Shown here: positions 16,928-25,538 of the stretch, piece by piece | How the letters are laid out: each line of letters begins with the position of its first letter | How positions within the stretch are numbered: the stretch's first letter is position 1 | NCBI RefSeq assembly: GCF_000283655.1 | Contig: NC_016623.1 | Location: forward strand, 248,001-312,000 | DNA: 64,000 bases | Direction of reading: 5' to 3' | From: Azospirillum lipoferum 4B | GTDB lineage: Bacteria > Pseudomonadota > Alphaproteobacteria > Azospirillales > Azospirillaceae | Notes under the pieces: generated by a model | What the model was told of the DNA's origin: nothing | Database searches by the model: none | The model's input: the letters and a program-made list of their open reading frames with translations, nothing else | Made by a program: the position numbers and the translations under genes

Positions 16928-19900
16928 ATGACCGGAACAAGCGTAGCGCAGACGGCGGCGGACAGGATCCGCTGCAAGCCGCCCGGCACCATTGCGACCA
17001 TTCTCACCCTGGCCGCTCCCTTCCTGCTGGTCCTCGAAGCGACGTGGCTGACCGGCCCGGTCGATCTTGCCCATTATCTGCCTCTTCACACCTTCTTCGA
17101 GATCTTCGCCATCGCCGTGGCTGCCCTGGTCTTTGCGATCGGCTGGCATTCCCACACGGACGAAACGCCGCCGGCCCTGCTGGCCCTGTCCACCGGCTTT
17201 CTCGGGGTGGCGCTGCTCGATTTCGGGCATCTGATGTCCTATGCGGGCATGCCCGATTTCGTCACCCCGTCGGGGCCGGAGAAGGCCATCGCCTTCTGGC
17301 TCGCCGCCCGTGGGATGGCGGCGGCTGCACTCCTGCTCGCCGCCGTCCTGCCCTGGCGCCCCGGATCGGCGGCTCTGCGCTATCCGCTGATCGGTGCGGT
17401 GCTTGCGATCACCGCTGCCGTCTTCTGGGTCGTGCTGTGGCATCCCGGACTGCTGCCGCGCACCTTCATCGCCGGCGAAGGGCTGACGCCGTTCAAGGTC
17501 GCGGTCGAATACGGACTGGTCCTGCTCTATGCCGGCGCCGCCCTGATCTTCCACAGGCGGCGGCGCGAGGCGCGCACGCTGGACATCCACCGCATGGTGA
17601 TCGCCGCCATCGCCATCGCAATGAGCGAACTCTGCTTCACGCTCTACTTCAGCGTCTACGACCTCGCCAACTTGGCCGGTCACATCTACAAGGTCATCGG
17701 CTATTGGTGCCTGTACCGGGCCGTGTTCGTCACCGCGGTCCATCACCCCTACGAGGCACTGCACCAGTCCGAGCGCGACCTGTGGCGGGAGAAGGAGCGG
17801 GCGCGAGTCACCCTGCTGTCGATCGGCGACGGGCTGATCGCGACGGACACCGCCGGCCGCGTGACCCTGATGAACCCGGTGGCCGAGCGGCTGACCGGTT
17901 GGAGCAGCGGCGAGGCGGTCGGTCGTCCGGTGACCGACGTCTTCGACATCGAGAATGCCCAAACCGGGGAACGGGTTCCGGTGCCGGTCCAGCAGGTGTT
18001 GGAGATCGGCCAACTGGTCGGGCTCGCCAACCATACGGTGCTGGTGGCGCGCGGCGGAGGCCGCAGCCACATCGCCGACATGGCCTCGCCGATCCGCGAC
18101 CGCGACGGGACGCTGCACGGCGTGGTCATGGTCTTCCAGGACGTGACCGAAACCTATGCCAGCCGGGAGGCGCTGAAAGACAGCCTGTCGCTCAACACCG
18201 GCATTCTGGAAAGCGCCGCCTGCGGCATCATCGCCACCACGCTGGACGGCATCATCCGCGTCTTCAACCGCGAAGCGGAGCGGATCTTCGGCTATCCGGC
18301 CGACGAGATGGTCGGCACGGCGTCCCTGCCGCGTCTTTACGATGGGGAGGAGCTTCGCGCCCATGCCGACCGGATTGCCGCGGAGTTGGGGTGCGCGGCG
18401 CCTGCAGGCTTCGAGGCGCTGGTCGCCCGCACCCGTGACGGCGACCTGCCCGATTCCGGCGAATGGACCGGACTGCGGAAGGACGGCGCCCGCATCGCCC
18501 TTTCCGCCGCCACCAGCGTTCTGCGTGACAGCGGTGGGGCGGTGCGGGGCTATCTGACCGTGGTGATGGACGTCACCGAGAGGAAGCGGGCGGAACGGCA
18601 GATCGAAAGCCTCGCCTATTACGACCCGCTGACCAACCTGCCGAATCGCCGCCTGCTGCTGGAACAGCTGGACGGCCAGCTGCGCACGGCACGGCAGAAC
18701 GGACGGTGCGGCGCCTTGATGTTCCTCGACCTCGACGACTTCAAGGGGCTGAACGATGCCCGCGGCCATGTCGCCGGAGATACGCTGCTGCGCGAACTGG
18801 CGGCCCGGCTGAACGCCACCCTGCGCCGGGACGATCTGGTCAGCCGCCTGAGCGGAGACGAGTTCGTCATCCTGCTGCCGGACCTGGGCGAGAGGACGGA
18901 GGAAGCCTCGGAGATTGCGTGGCGGGTGGCGGAGAAGCTGCGGCTGGCCGTCGCGCAGCCCTTCCGCCTGGACCGCTATGAACACAGCATCTTCGCCAGC
19001 ATCGGCCTGACCGTCTTCCCCAAGTCGGCGGAGGAAACGGTGGAGGACCTGCTGAAACAGGCCGACACCGCCATGTATGCCGCCAAGGACGGCGGACGGA
19101 ACACCATCCGCGACTATGATCCGGCAATGCTGGTGGACGCCCGGGCTCGCCTGGCGCTGCAGCAGGATCTGCGCAAGGCGGTGGACGCCGGGGAGTTCAC
19201 GTTGTTCCTGCAGCCGCAGACCAGCGCCGACGGCACCCTGGTCGCGGCCGAGGCGCTGATCCGCTGGCAGCATCCGCAGCGCGGCTTCGTGGCGCCCGGT
19301 GCTTTCATCGCGGTGGCCGAGGAATCGGGCTTGATCCTGCCGCTGGGCGACTGGATCCTGATGGAGGCCTGTCATGTCCTGCGCCGTCTGGCCGATGCCG
19401 GCAGCGACTGCCACCTGTCCGTCAACATCAGCCCGCGCCAGTTCCGCCAGCAGAATTTCTGTGCCGGCGTGATCGCCGCGGTCCGCGCCAGCCACATCGA
19501 CCCGCGCCTGCTGACGCTGGAGATCACCGAGGGGATCGCCATCGGCGACTGCGCCGACACGGTCGCCAAGATGTCGGAGCTGGCGGCAGTCGGGATATCC
19601 TTCTCGCTGGACGATTTCGGCACCGGCTTCTCGTCGCTGTCCTACCTGAAACAGCTGCCGGTGGGAGAGCTGAAGATCGACCGTTCCTTCGTCCAGGATG
19701 TGGACCGCAACAGCCACAACGCCGTGCTGGTGGAAACCATGCTGTCGATCGCCAGCCGGCTTGGATTGAAGGCGGTGGCGGAGGGGGTGGAAACCGCGGC
19801 GGAGCGGGATTTCCTGCGCGACCACGGCTGCGCGATCTTCCAGGGCTACTACTTCGACCGGCCGATGCCCGTCGACGACTTCATGCGCAAATACGTGGTC

Positions 19901-19942
19901 CCGGCAGAGCAGGCCGCCATCGAGGAGCCGGCGCTCGCCTGA
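16928..19942 (+). CDS. MASE3-PAS-PAS-GGDEF-EAL cyclic-di-GMP sensor enzyme
   Basis: A 1,004-residue membrane protein. I used the ATG at 16928, 6 nt after GGGGGA; an ATG at 16880 in frame is less well placed. Residues about 20-270 form a multi-span MASE3 sensor (LHTFFEIFAIAVAALVFAIG; LLDFGHLMSYAGMP). Two PAS domains follow (about 300-420 and 425-560). The cyclase motif is SGDEF at 642-646 instead of GGDEF. The EAL domain is complete by eye: EALIRW at 775, and DDFGTGFSSLSYLKQLP near 895. It could therefore make and break c-di-GMP, with phosphodiesterase activity more certain. It likely tunes motility versus attachment. It stands alone and ends convergently with the binding-protein gene. Confidence 0.92.
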   Translation: MTGTSVAQTAADRIRCKPPGTIATILTLAAPFLLVLEATWLTGPVDLAHYLPLHTFFEIFAIAVAALVFAIGWHSHTDETPPALLALSTGFLGVALLDFGHLMSYAGMPDFVTPSGPEKAIAFWLAARGMAAAALLLAAVLPWRPGSAALRYPLIGAVLAITAAVFWVVLWHPGLLPRTFIAGEGLTPFKVAVEYGLVLLYAGAALIFHRRRREARTLDIHRMVIAAIAIAMSELCFTLYFSVYDLANLAGHIYKVIGYWCLYRAVFVTAVHHPYEALHQSERDLWREKERARVTLLSIGDGLIATDTAGRVTLMNPVAERLTGWSSGEAVGRPVTDVFDIENAQTGERVPVPVQQVLEIGQLVGLANHTVLVARGGGRSHIADMASPIRDRDGTLHGVVMVFQDVTETYASREALKDSLSLNTGILESAACGIIATTLDGIIRVFNREAERIFGYPADEMVGTASLPRLYDGEELRAHADRIAAELGCAAPAGFEALVARTRDGDLPDSGEWTGLRKDGARIALSAATSVLRDSGGAVRGYLTVVMDVTERKRAERQIESLAYYDPLTNLPNRRLLLEQLDGQLRTARQNGRCGALMFLDLDDFKGLNDARGHVAGDTLLRELAARLNATLRRDDLVSRLSGDEFVILLPDLGERTEEASEIAWRVAEKLRLAVAQPFRLDRYEHSIFASIGLTVFPKSAEETVEDLLKQADTAMYAAKDGGRNTIRDYDPAMLVDARARLALQQDLRKAVDAGEFTLFLQPQTSADGTLVAAEALIRWQHPQRGFVAPGAFIAVAEESGLILPLGDWILMEACHVLRRLADAGSDCHLSVNISPRQFRQQNFCAGVIAAVRASHIDPRLLTLEITEGIAIGDCADTVAKMSELAAVGISFSLDDFGTGFSSLSYLKQLPVGELKIDRSFVQDVDRNSHNAVLVETMLSIASRLGLKAVAEGVETAAERDFLRDHGCAIFQGYYFDRPMPVDDFMRKYVVPAEQAAIEEPALA

Positions 19943-19963
19943 ACCCATGACGCGTGAACCGGC

Positions 19964-19990
19964 GGGGGGAGGCCGCTTGAACCTCCCCCC
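19964..19990. terminator. Hairpin between convergent genes
   Basis: GGGGGGAGG (19964-19972) pairs with CCTCCCCCC (19982-19990) around a 9-nt loop, midway between two convergent stop codons. There is no T-tract; it probably serves both directions. Confidence 0.55.
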
Positions 19991-20007
19991 CCGAACCGGC
20001 ACGCCGG

Positions 20008-21117
20008 TTACTTCTGCGCGACCATCTTGGGCTGGCCGTTGTTCCAGACATACATCACGTAGTTGGGCTTGGTGATGTCGCCCTTCTTGTCGAACTCCAC
20101 CGCGCCGACGACGGTGTCGTAGCTGCCGGAATGCAGCGCGGTCGACAGCTTCTTCCCGTCGGTGCTGCCGGCCTTCTGCAGGCCCTGGGCGATCACCTGA
20201 ACCGCGGCGTAGCTGTAGAAGGCGAAGTTGCCCGGTTCCGGCAGGCCGGCCGCCTTGAAGGAGCCGATCAGTTCCTGCGCCTTGGGATCGCTGGCGGCCG
20301 ACGGGCTGTCGGTGTACAGCGTGCCCTCGCCAGCCGGGCCGGTGATCGCCCAGTATTCCTGGTTGTTCAGGCCGTCGCCGGCGATGAACTGCGGCTTCAG
20401 CCCCTGTTCCTGCGCCTGACGGACGATCAGCCCCAGTTCGGGGTGATAGCCGCCGTAATAGACGGCATCGATCTTCTTGTCCTTCAGGGCGGTGATCAGC
20501 GCCGAGAAATCGCGCTCCCCGGCGGTGACGGAACCGCGGTAGGCGACCTTGCCGCCGGACTTCTCCAGCGTCTCGACCACGACGTCGGCCAGCCCCTTGC
20601 CGTAGGCCTGCTTGTCGTCGAGCACCGCGATATTCTTGTCCTTGAAGGTCTCGGCCAGATACTTGCCGGCAACCAGGCCCTGCTGGTCGTCGCGACCGCA
20701 GACGCGGAAGATGTTCGGGTGGCCCTTGGCGGTCAGCAGCGGGTTGGTGGCGGTCGGGGTGACCATCACCACGCCTTCCTCCTGGTAGACGTCGGCCGCC
20801 GGGATGCTGGCGCCGGAGCACAGATGGCCGACCACCGCCGCGACCTGATCGCGGACGAACTGGTTGGCGACCGCCACCGCCTGCCGCGGGTCGCAGGCGT
20901 CGTCACCGACCTTCAGCACCAGCTTCTGGCCCAGCACGCCGCCCTTGGCGTTGATGTCCGCAATCGCCTGTTTGGCGCCGTACACCGACTGCTCGCCCAG
21001 CGCCGCCACCGGACCGGTGGTCGCCGTGCCGAGTCCGATGACGATGTCCGCCTGCGCCGTGCCGAAGCCGGCGAGCAGTGCCGTCGCGCTGACGAAGGAA
21101 AGGACGGTGAGACGCAT
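20008..21117 (-). CDS. Branched-chain amino-acid-type ABC transporter binding protein
   Basis: A 369-residue periplasmic protein of the LivK/LivJ type. It starts at the ATG at 21115-21117 with AGGAGAAATATT before it. A signal peptide (MRLTVLSFVSATALLAGFGT, cleaved near AQA-D) precedes DIVIGLGTATTGPVAALGEQ and the family segments GGVLGQKLVLKVGDDACDPR and VVGHLCSGASIPAADVYQEE. It captures a substrate (a branched-chain or other amino acid, or a related carboxylate) for an ABC importer. No permease or ATPase gene lies nearby, so it must share a transporter encoded elsewhere. It is divergent from the iclR-type gene with a 212-bp spacer. Confidence 0.93.
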   Translation of the reverse strand: MRLTVLSFVSATALLAGFGTAQADIVIGLGTATTGPVAALGEQSVYGAKQAIADINAKGGVLGQKLVLKVGDDACDPRQAVAVANQFVRDQVAAVVGHLCSGASIPAADVYQEEGVVMVTPTATNPLLTAKGHPNIFRVCGRDDQQGLVAGKYLAETFKDKNIAVLDDKQAYGKGLADVVVETLEKSGGKVAYRGSVTAGERDFSALITALKDKKIDAVYYGGYHPELGLIVRQAQEQGLKPQFIAGDGLNNQEYWAITGPAGEGTLYTDSPSAASDPKAQELIGSFKAAGLPEPGNFAFYSYAAVQVIAQGLQKAGSTDGKKLSTALHSGSYDTVVGAVEFDKKGDITKPNYVMYVWNNGQPKMVAQK

Positions 21118-21277
21118 AATATTTCTCCTGGGATGACCATTTTGCGCCGGTCCACGTCCAACGGCCCAGGCGCATTCCCATTTCTGACCCAAGCGACAGG
21201 ATTTTGAAAGCGCGATCATGGATGTCGCAGCGCTCTCATCTCCCCCGCGACCGTTCGTCGCCACCCCAAAATGTCTC

Positions 21278-21305
21278 ACTATTTGGTATCACATAAAACT
21301 ATTTG
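21278..21305. promoter_or_regulatory. Direct repeats upstream of the IclR regulator
   Basis: ACTATTTG occurs at 21278-21285 and again at 21298-21305, exactly 20 bp (two helical turns) apart, in an AT-rich patch just before the regulator start and in the divergent promoter region. Same-face spacing suits a multimeric regulator such as the IclR protein. Function is inferred. Confidence 0.4.
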
Positions 21306-21329
21306 ACACACCTTGGAGCATGCGCGAGC

Positions 21330-22172
21330 ATGCAAAAAACAAAGGCAGCCAAACAAATCATGGGCGGAATCATCCAAGCGACCGAGCAGGAGTCGGAGGC
21401 CGGCAAGCCACAGGGCACCGGAACCCAAACCCTGCTGCGCGGACTGGCATTGCTGGAATGCGTGGCCGCCGGCATCGGCGACGTGAAGGGGATCGCGGCG
21501 CGGCTGGGCACCCCGCGCAGCACCACCCACCGCATGCTCGTCAGCCTCGTGGCGGAGGGGTATCTCCATCACATCCCCTACAAGGGCTATCTGCTGGGTC
21601 CGAAGCTGATCCAGCTGGGGATGAAGGCACTGGAACAGCGCCCCCTGGTCGCCGTCGCCCGCCCGCATATCGAGGCGCTGGCACAGGCGACCGGCGACAC
21701 CGTCCATCTCGGCGTCGAGGACAACGGCGAGGTCTTCTATCTCGACAAGATCCCCGGCACCCGGGGGCTGGAGATGCGGTCCCGCACCGGACAGCGCATG
21801 CCCATCGCCTCCACCGGGCTGGGCAAGGCGCTGATGCTGGGCATGGCGCCCGCGCGCTGGACGACGCTGCATGCGCTGCTCTGCTCCCCCGACGCGCCGC
21901 CCGACCGGCCGCGTCCCGCGGACTGGCCGCAGTTCGAAAAGCAAATGAACGGGTATGTCGCCCAGGGTTGGGCGAAGGATTTGGAAGAGAATGAACTCGG
22001 CATCCGTTGCGTTTCCGCACCGGTACGCGACGGCCGGAATCTGGTGGTGGCGGCGATCAGCGTCGCCAGCGCCGTCCCCTACATGCCCGACGACCGCATG
22101 GACACTCTGGGACCGCTGGTCCGTGCCACGGCGGACGCGATATCCAAGGATCTGGGATGGATCGCAACCTGA
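21330..22172 (+). CDS. IclR-family regulator of the dgo/tct operon
   Basis: About 280 residues. The N-terminal winged helix is seen at GIAARLGTPRSTTHRMLVSL and the effector domain at DTVHLGVEDNGEVFYLDKIP and MPIASTGLGKALMLGMAP. The start is uncertain: TTG 21303, ATG 21330 or ATG 21360; 21330 is the first ATG and has GGAG upstream. The 3' end overlaps dgoK by 16 bp, so it is the first gene of the sugar-acid operon. IclR proteins usually repress until a pathway intermediate, here probably a 2-keto-3-deoxy sugar acid, binds. Confidence 0.92.
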   Translation: MQKTKAAKQIMGGIIQATEQESEAGKPQGTGTQTLLRGLALLECVAAGIGDVKGIAARLGTPRSTTHRMLVSLVAEGYLHHIPYKGYLLGPKLIQLGMKALEQRPLVAVARPHIEALAQATGDTVHLGVEDNGEVFYLDKIPGTRGLEMRSRTGQRMPIASTGLGKALMLGMAPARWTTLHALLCSPDAPPDRPRPADWPQFEKQMNGYVAQGWAKDLEENELGIRCVSAPVRDGRNLVVAAISVASAVPYMPDDRMDTLGPLVRATADAISKDLGWIAT

Positions 22173-23170
22173 ACTCTTCCACCGAACCGGCGCTGATCGC
22201 GCTGGACTGGGGGACGTCGAGCCTGCGCGGCTTCCTGATGGACGGCGGCGCGCGCGTGCTTGCCGAACGGGCGTCCGCCCACGGCATCCAGAACCTGCCG
22301 CAGCCCGGCCCCGCCGGATTCGACGCCGCATTGGCCGCCCTCTGCGGGGACTGGCTGGACGCGCATCCCGGCTTGCCGGTGGTGGCCGGCGGCATGGTCG
22401 GCAGTGCCCAGGGATGGGTCGAGGCGCCCTATGTCACCACCCCGGCCGATGCGACGACCCTGGCCGACCGGGCGGCGCGGGTGGAGACGGCGTCCGGCCG
22501 CCGCATCCTGATCGCCCCCGGCGTTCTGCACGACCCGGCCGGCGCGCCGCCCGACGTGATGCGTGGGGAGGAGATCCAGATCGCCGGGGCGCTGGCCGAG
22601 AATGCCGATTGGGCGCGGAACGCCTGCATCGCCATGCCCGGCACCCATTCCAAATGGGTCCGCGTCACCGACGGTCGCATCACCGCCTTCTCCTCCTACA
22701 TGACTGGCGAGCTGTTCGCGGTCCTGAAAACCCATTCGCTGCTCGGCCGCCTGATGCCCGCCGACCGCGAGGCATCGCCCGAGGATGAGGCGGCGGCCTT
22801 CGCCGTCGGCATCCGCGCCGCGCAGTCCGCCGGTCCCGGCGACCTGCCCCACCAGCTGTTCGCGACCCGCACGCTGGGCCTGACCCGGCGCATGCCGGCC
22901 GAGGCGCTGGCCCATTACCTGTCGGGCCTGCTGATCGGGCACGAGCTGCGCTCCGGCCTTGCGCTGCTGGCGGGAATGCAGGCGGGCACGCCGCTGCTGT
23001 TGATCGGCGCCCCGGCTCTCTGCAGCCGCTACGGCCGCGGGCTCGCGGCCTTCGGCGTCACGCCCGCGGCACAGCTGGGGAATACCGCCCCGCGCGGCCT
23101 GTTCCAGTTCGCCGCCGCGGCCGGGCTGCTTGCCACCGGCACCACCCCCAGCACGATGAGCGCGCCATGA
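22157..23170 (+). CDS. dgoK: 2-dehydro-3-deoxygalactonokinase
   Basis: A 337-residue kinase with the family N-terminus LIALDWGTSSLRGFLMDGGA, then VVAGGMVGSAQGWVEAPYV, PGTHSKWVRV and FSSYMTGELFAVLKTHSLLG. It phosphorylates 2-dehydro-3-deoxy-D-galactonate at C6 in the DeLey-Doudoroff pathway, in the cytoplasm. The ATG at 22157 overlaps iclR; dgoA follows with a 4-bp overlap, so the three genes are coupled. Confidence 0.93.
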   Translation: MDRNLNSSTEPALIALDWGTSSLRGFLMDGGARVLAERASAHGIQNLPQPGPAGFDAALAALCGDWLDAHPGLPVVAGGMVGSAQGWVEAPYVTTPADATTLADRAARVETASGRRILIAPGVLHDPAGAPPDVMRGEEIQIAGALAENADWARNACIAMPGTHSKWVRVTDGRITAFSSYMTGELFAVLKTHSLLGRLMPADREASPEDEAAAFAVGIRAAQSAGPGDLPHQLFATRTLGLTRRMPAEALAHYLSGLLIGHELRSGLALLAGMQAGTPLLLIGAPALCSRYGRGLAAFGVTPAAQLGNTAPRGLFQFAAAAGLLATGTTPSTMSAP

Positions 23171-23820
23171 CCGAGCTTTCGCTTTCCGCCCGCTTCGATG
23201 CCGCCTTCTCCGCCCTGCCGCTGGTCGCGATCCTGCGCGGCCTGACCCCGGCCGAGGCGGAGCCGGTGGCCGCGGCACTCTACGAGGCGGGTTTCCGGCT
23301 GGTCGAGGTGCCGCTGAACTCGCCCGATCCCTTCGACAGCATCGCCGCCATCCGCGGCAGCCTGCCCTCCGACGCGCTGGTCGGTGCCGGCACGGTGCTG
23401 ACGCTGGACGCCGTGGACCGGCTGTCCGGCATCGGTGCCGATCTGGTGGTGATGCCGCATGCCGACACCGCGATCATCCGTGCCGCCAAATCGCACTCGA
23501 TGGCCTGCACCCCCGGCGTCGCCACCGCAACGGAGGCCTTCGCGGCGCTCGCCGCCGGGGCCGACGCTCTGAAGCTGTTCCCGGCCGAACAGATCGCCCC
23601 GCCCGTGGTGAAGGCCCTGCGCGCGGTGATCCCGCACAGCGTGCGGCTGCTGCCGGTCGGCGGCATCACGCCCGACACGATGCAGCCCTTCCGCACCGCC
23701 GGCGCCTCCGGCTTCGGGCTGGGTTCGGCGCTCTACAGCCCCGGCCTGCCGGTGGCGGAGGTCGCGGCCCGCGCCAAGCGCTTCGCCCAGGCCTGGGCAG
23801 AGGGATCGTCCGGCCGCTGA
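23167..23820 (+). CDS. dgoA: 2-dehydro-3-deoxy-6-phosphogalactonate aldolase
   Basis: A 217-residue class I aldolase of the KDPG/KDPGal family. LPLVAILRGLTPAEAEPVAA starts the barrel; RLVEVPLNSPDPFDSI holds the catalytic Glu; the Schiff-base Lys is in ADALKLFPAEQIAPP. The NSPDP segment fits the galacto branch better than the gluco (Eda) branch. It splits the product of DgoK into pyruvate and glyceraldehyde 3-phosphate. Confidence 0.93.
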   Translation: MTELSLSARFDAAFSALPLVAILRGLTPAEAEPVAAALYEAGFRLVEVPLNSPDPFDSIAAIRGSLPSDALVGAGTVLTLDAVDRLSGIGADLVVMPHADTAIIRAAKSHSMACTPGVATATEAFAALAAGADALKLFPAEQIAPPVVKALRAVIPHSVRLLPVGGITPDTMQPFRTAGASGFGLGSALYSPGLPVAEVAARAKRFAQAWAEGSSGR

Positions 23821-23890
23821 TCACCATCCTTTTCTTGATCGTCACCTTTCAACGACCGGCGCACAAGCCGGCACACCCAGAGGGAATGCC

Positions 23891-24880
23891 ATGAAGGTTT
23901 CTACCCGCCTGACCCGTACCGTTCTGACGGCCGGCCTGTCCGCCGCCATGCTGTTCGCCGGAGCCGCGACCATCTCCGGCGCCGCCCTGGCCGCCGACTA
24001 TCCGGCGAAGCCGGTCGAGCTGATCGTGCCCTATGCCGCCGGCGGCGGCACCGACCTCGTCGCCCGCGCCTTCGCCGATGCGGCCAAGAAGCAGCTGCCG
24101 CAGTCGATGGGCGTGGTGAACAAGACCGGCGGCGGCGGTGCCGTCGGCCTGACCGAGATCATGGCCGCCCGTCCCGACGGCTACAAGATCGGCATGGGCA
24201 CGGTGGAGATCACCCTGCTGCCGCATATGGGCGTCGCCCGCTTCACGGTGGAGGATTTCACCCCGATCGCCCGCCTGAACGCGGAGCCGAGCGCCATCAC
24301 CGTCAAGGCCGACGCGCCGTGGAAGACGGTCGAAGAATTCCTTGAGCATGCCAAGGCCAACCCCGGCAAGGTCCGCATCGGCAACTCCGGCACCGGCGCC
24401 ATCTGGCACCTCGCGGCCGAAGCGCTGGAGGAAAAGACCGGCACGACCTTCAACCATGTGCCGTTCGACGGCGCCAACCCGGCCGTGACCTCGCTGCTGG
24501 GCGGCCATATCGAAGCGGTGTCGGTCAGCCCGGCCGAGGTGTCGAGCCAGCTCGCCGCCGGCCAGCTGCGCATGCTCGCCGTCATGGCCGAACAGCGCAG
24601 CAAGACCTTCCCGGACGTGCCGACGCTGAAGGAAAAGGGCATCGACCTGTCCGTCGCCACCTGGCGCGGCATCGTGGTGCCGAAGAAGACGCCGGCCGCC
24701 GTGGTCGACACCCTGCGCACCGCCAGCAAGGCCGCGGCGGAAGACCAGGCCTTCCGTGACCAGCTGGCCAAGATGAACCTGACCTGGGCCTATGCCGACG
24801 GTCCCGAGTTCGCTCAGGTCATGCAGAAGGACAATGCCTTCTTCAAGGACCTGATGACCAAGCTGGGCATGGCGAAGTAA
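23891..24880 (+). CDS. tctC: Tripartite tricarboxylate transporter binding protein TctC
   Basis: A 329-residue periplasmic binding protein with a signal peptide (first ~34 residues, ending AALAADYP) and the Bug/TctC start YPAKPVELIVPYAAGGGTDL. It captures an organic or sugar acid for TctAB. It follows dgoA by 70 bp with AGAGGGAA upstream. Its place between the dgoKA enzymes and the permease subunits suggests the ligand is the sugar acid fed into the pathway, possibly galactonate or its keto-deoxy form. Confidence 0.93.
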   Translation: MKVSTRLTRTVLTAGLSAAMLFAGAATISGAALAADYPAKPVELIVPYAAGGGTDLVARAFADAAKKQLPQSMGVVNKTGGGGAVGLTEIMAARPDGYKIGMGTVEITLLPHMGVARFTVEDFTPIARLNAEPSAITVKADAPWKTVEEFLEHAKANPGKVRIGNSGTGAIWHLAAEALEEKTGTTFNHVPFDGANPAVTSLLGGHIEAVSVSPAEVSSQLAAGQLRMLAVMAEQRSKTFPDVPTLKEKGIDLSVATWRGIVVPKKTPAAVVDTLRTASKAAAEDQAFRDQLAKMNLTWAYADGPEFAQVMQKDNAFFKDLMTKLGMAK

Positions 24881-24895
24881 CGCCGGACCGACTCC

Positions 24896-24923
24896 GCACC
24901 CCGGCGGTCCACCGCCGGGGTGC
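24896..24923 (+). promoter_or_regulatory. Intercistronic hairpin after tctC
   Basis: A perfect 13-bp stem (24896-24908 with 24911-24923) lies 15 bp after tctC and has no T-tract. Such hairpins usually protect the upstream message so that the binding protein is made in excess over the permease. Confidence 0.65.
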
Positions 24924-24950
24924 GCCTTCATCGGTTGAGGAGACCGGACC

Positions 24951-25487
24951 ATGAGCAACCCGCCTGCCGGGAGCGAACGCCCCGGCTCCAGCGACGATTC
25001 CGGCAACGCCATGCCGATGACGACGAAGATCGCCAACCTCGTGATCTCCGTCGTGCTGATCGCCATCGCGGCCTCGGCCATCGCAGCGACCGGCGATTTC
25101 CCGAAGAGCATGCTGGCGGCCGATGTCGGCGCCGCCCGCTTCCCGATCATCCATGCGGGCACGCTTATCCTTCTTTGCCTGATCCTGATCGCCAACACTC
25201 TGCGTGCGCCCACCGCCCCGACTGCCACCGGAAAGGCGCCGGTCGGGATCGCCGGCTATGCCGGGGTCGCCCTGGGCATGCTGGCGACCGCAGCCTGCAT
25301 CGCCGCGATGGAACATGTCGGCTATGGCATCGCCACCGCCGTCTATATGGCCGTGATCATGGCGCTGATGGGGCAGCGCAGCCCGCTTTGGAATCCGGTG
25401 CTGGCGGTCGGCGTGACGGCGCTGGTCTACGGCGTCTTCCACTATGCGCTTCAGGTGCCGTTGCCGGTGGGGAGCCTGTTCGAATGA
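24951..25487 (+). CDS. tctB: Tripartite tricarboxylate transporter small subunit TctB
   Basis: A 178-residue four-span membrane protein: hydrophobic segments at about 28-45, 62-82, 101-120 and 134-170, the usual TctB layout. It is weakly conserved, so the call rests on size, topology and position between tctC and tctA. GAGGAGACC precedes the start. Confidence 0.88.
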   Translation: MSNPPAGSERPGSSDDSGNAMPMTTKIANLVISVVLIAIAASAIAATGDFPKSMLAADVGAARFPIIHAGTLILLCLILIANTLRAPTAPTATGKAPVGIAGYAGVALGMLATAACIAAMEHVGYGIATAVYMAVIMALMGQRSPLWNPVLAVGVTALVYGVFHYALQVPLPVGSLFE

Positions 25488-25538
25488 CCAGCCCCGCCCT
25501 TTTCATGGCCGCACCGTATGTCGTGGAGGACCGCCGCC

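Noticed and set aside
16832-20821. 1,329-codon minus-strand frame across the GGDEF-EAL and binding-protein genes
   Set aside because: It runs antisense through one real gene and out of frame through another and has no recognisable product.
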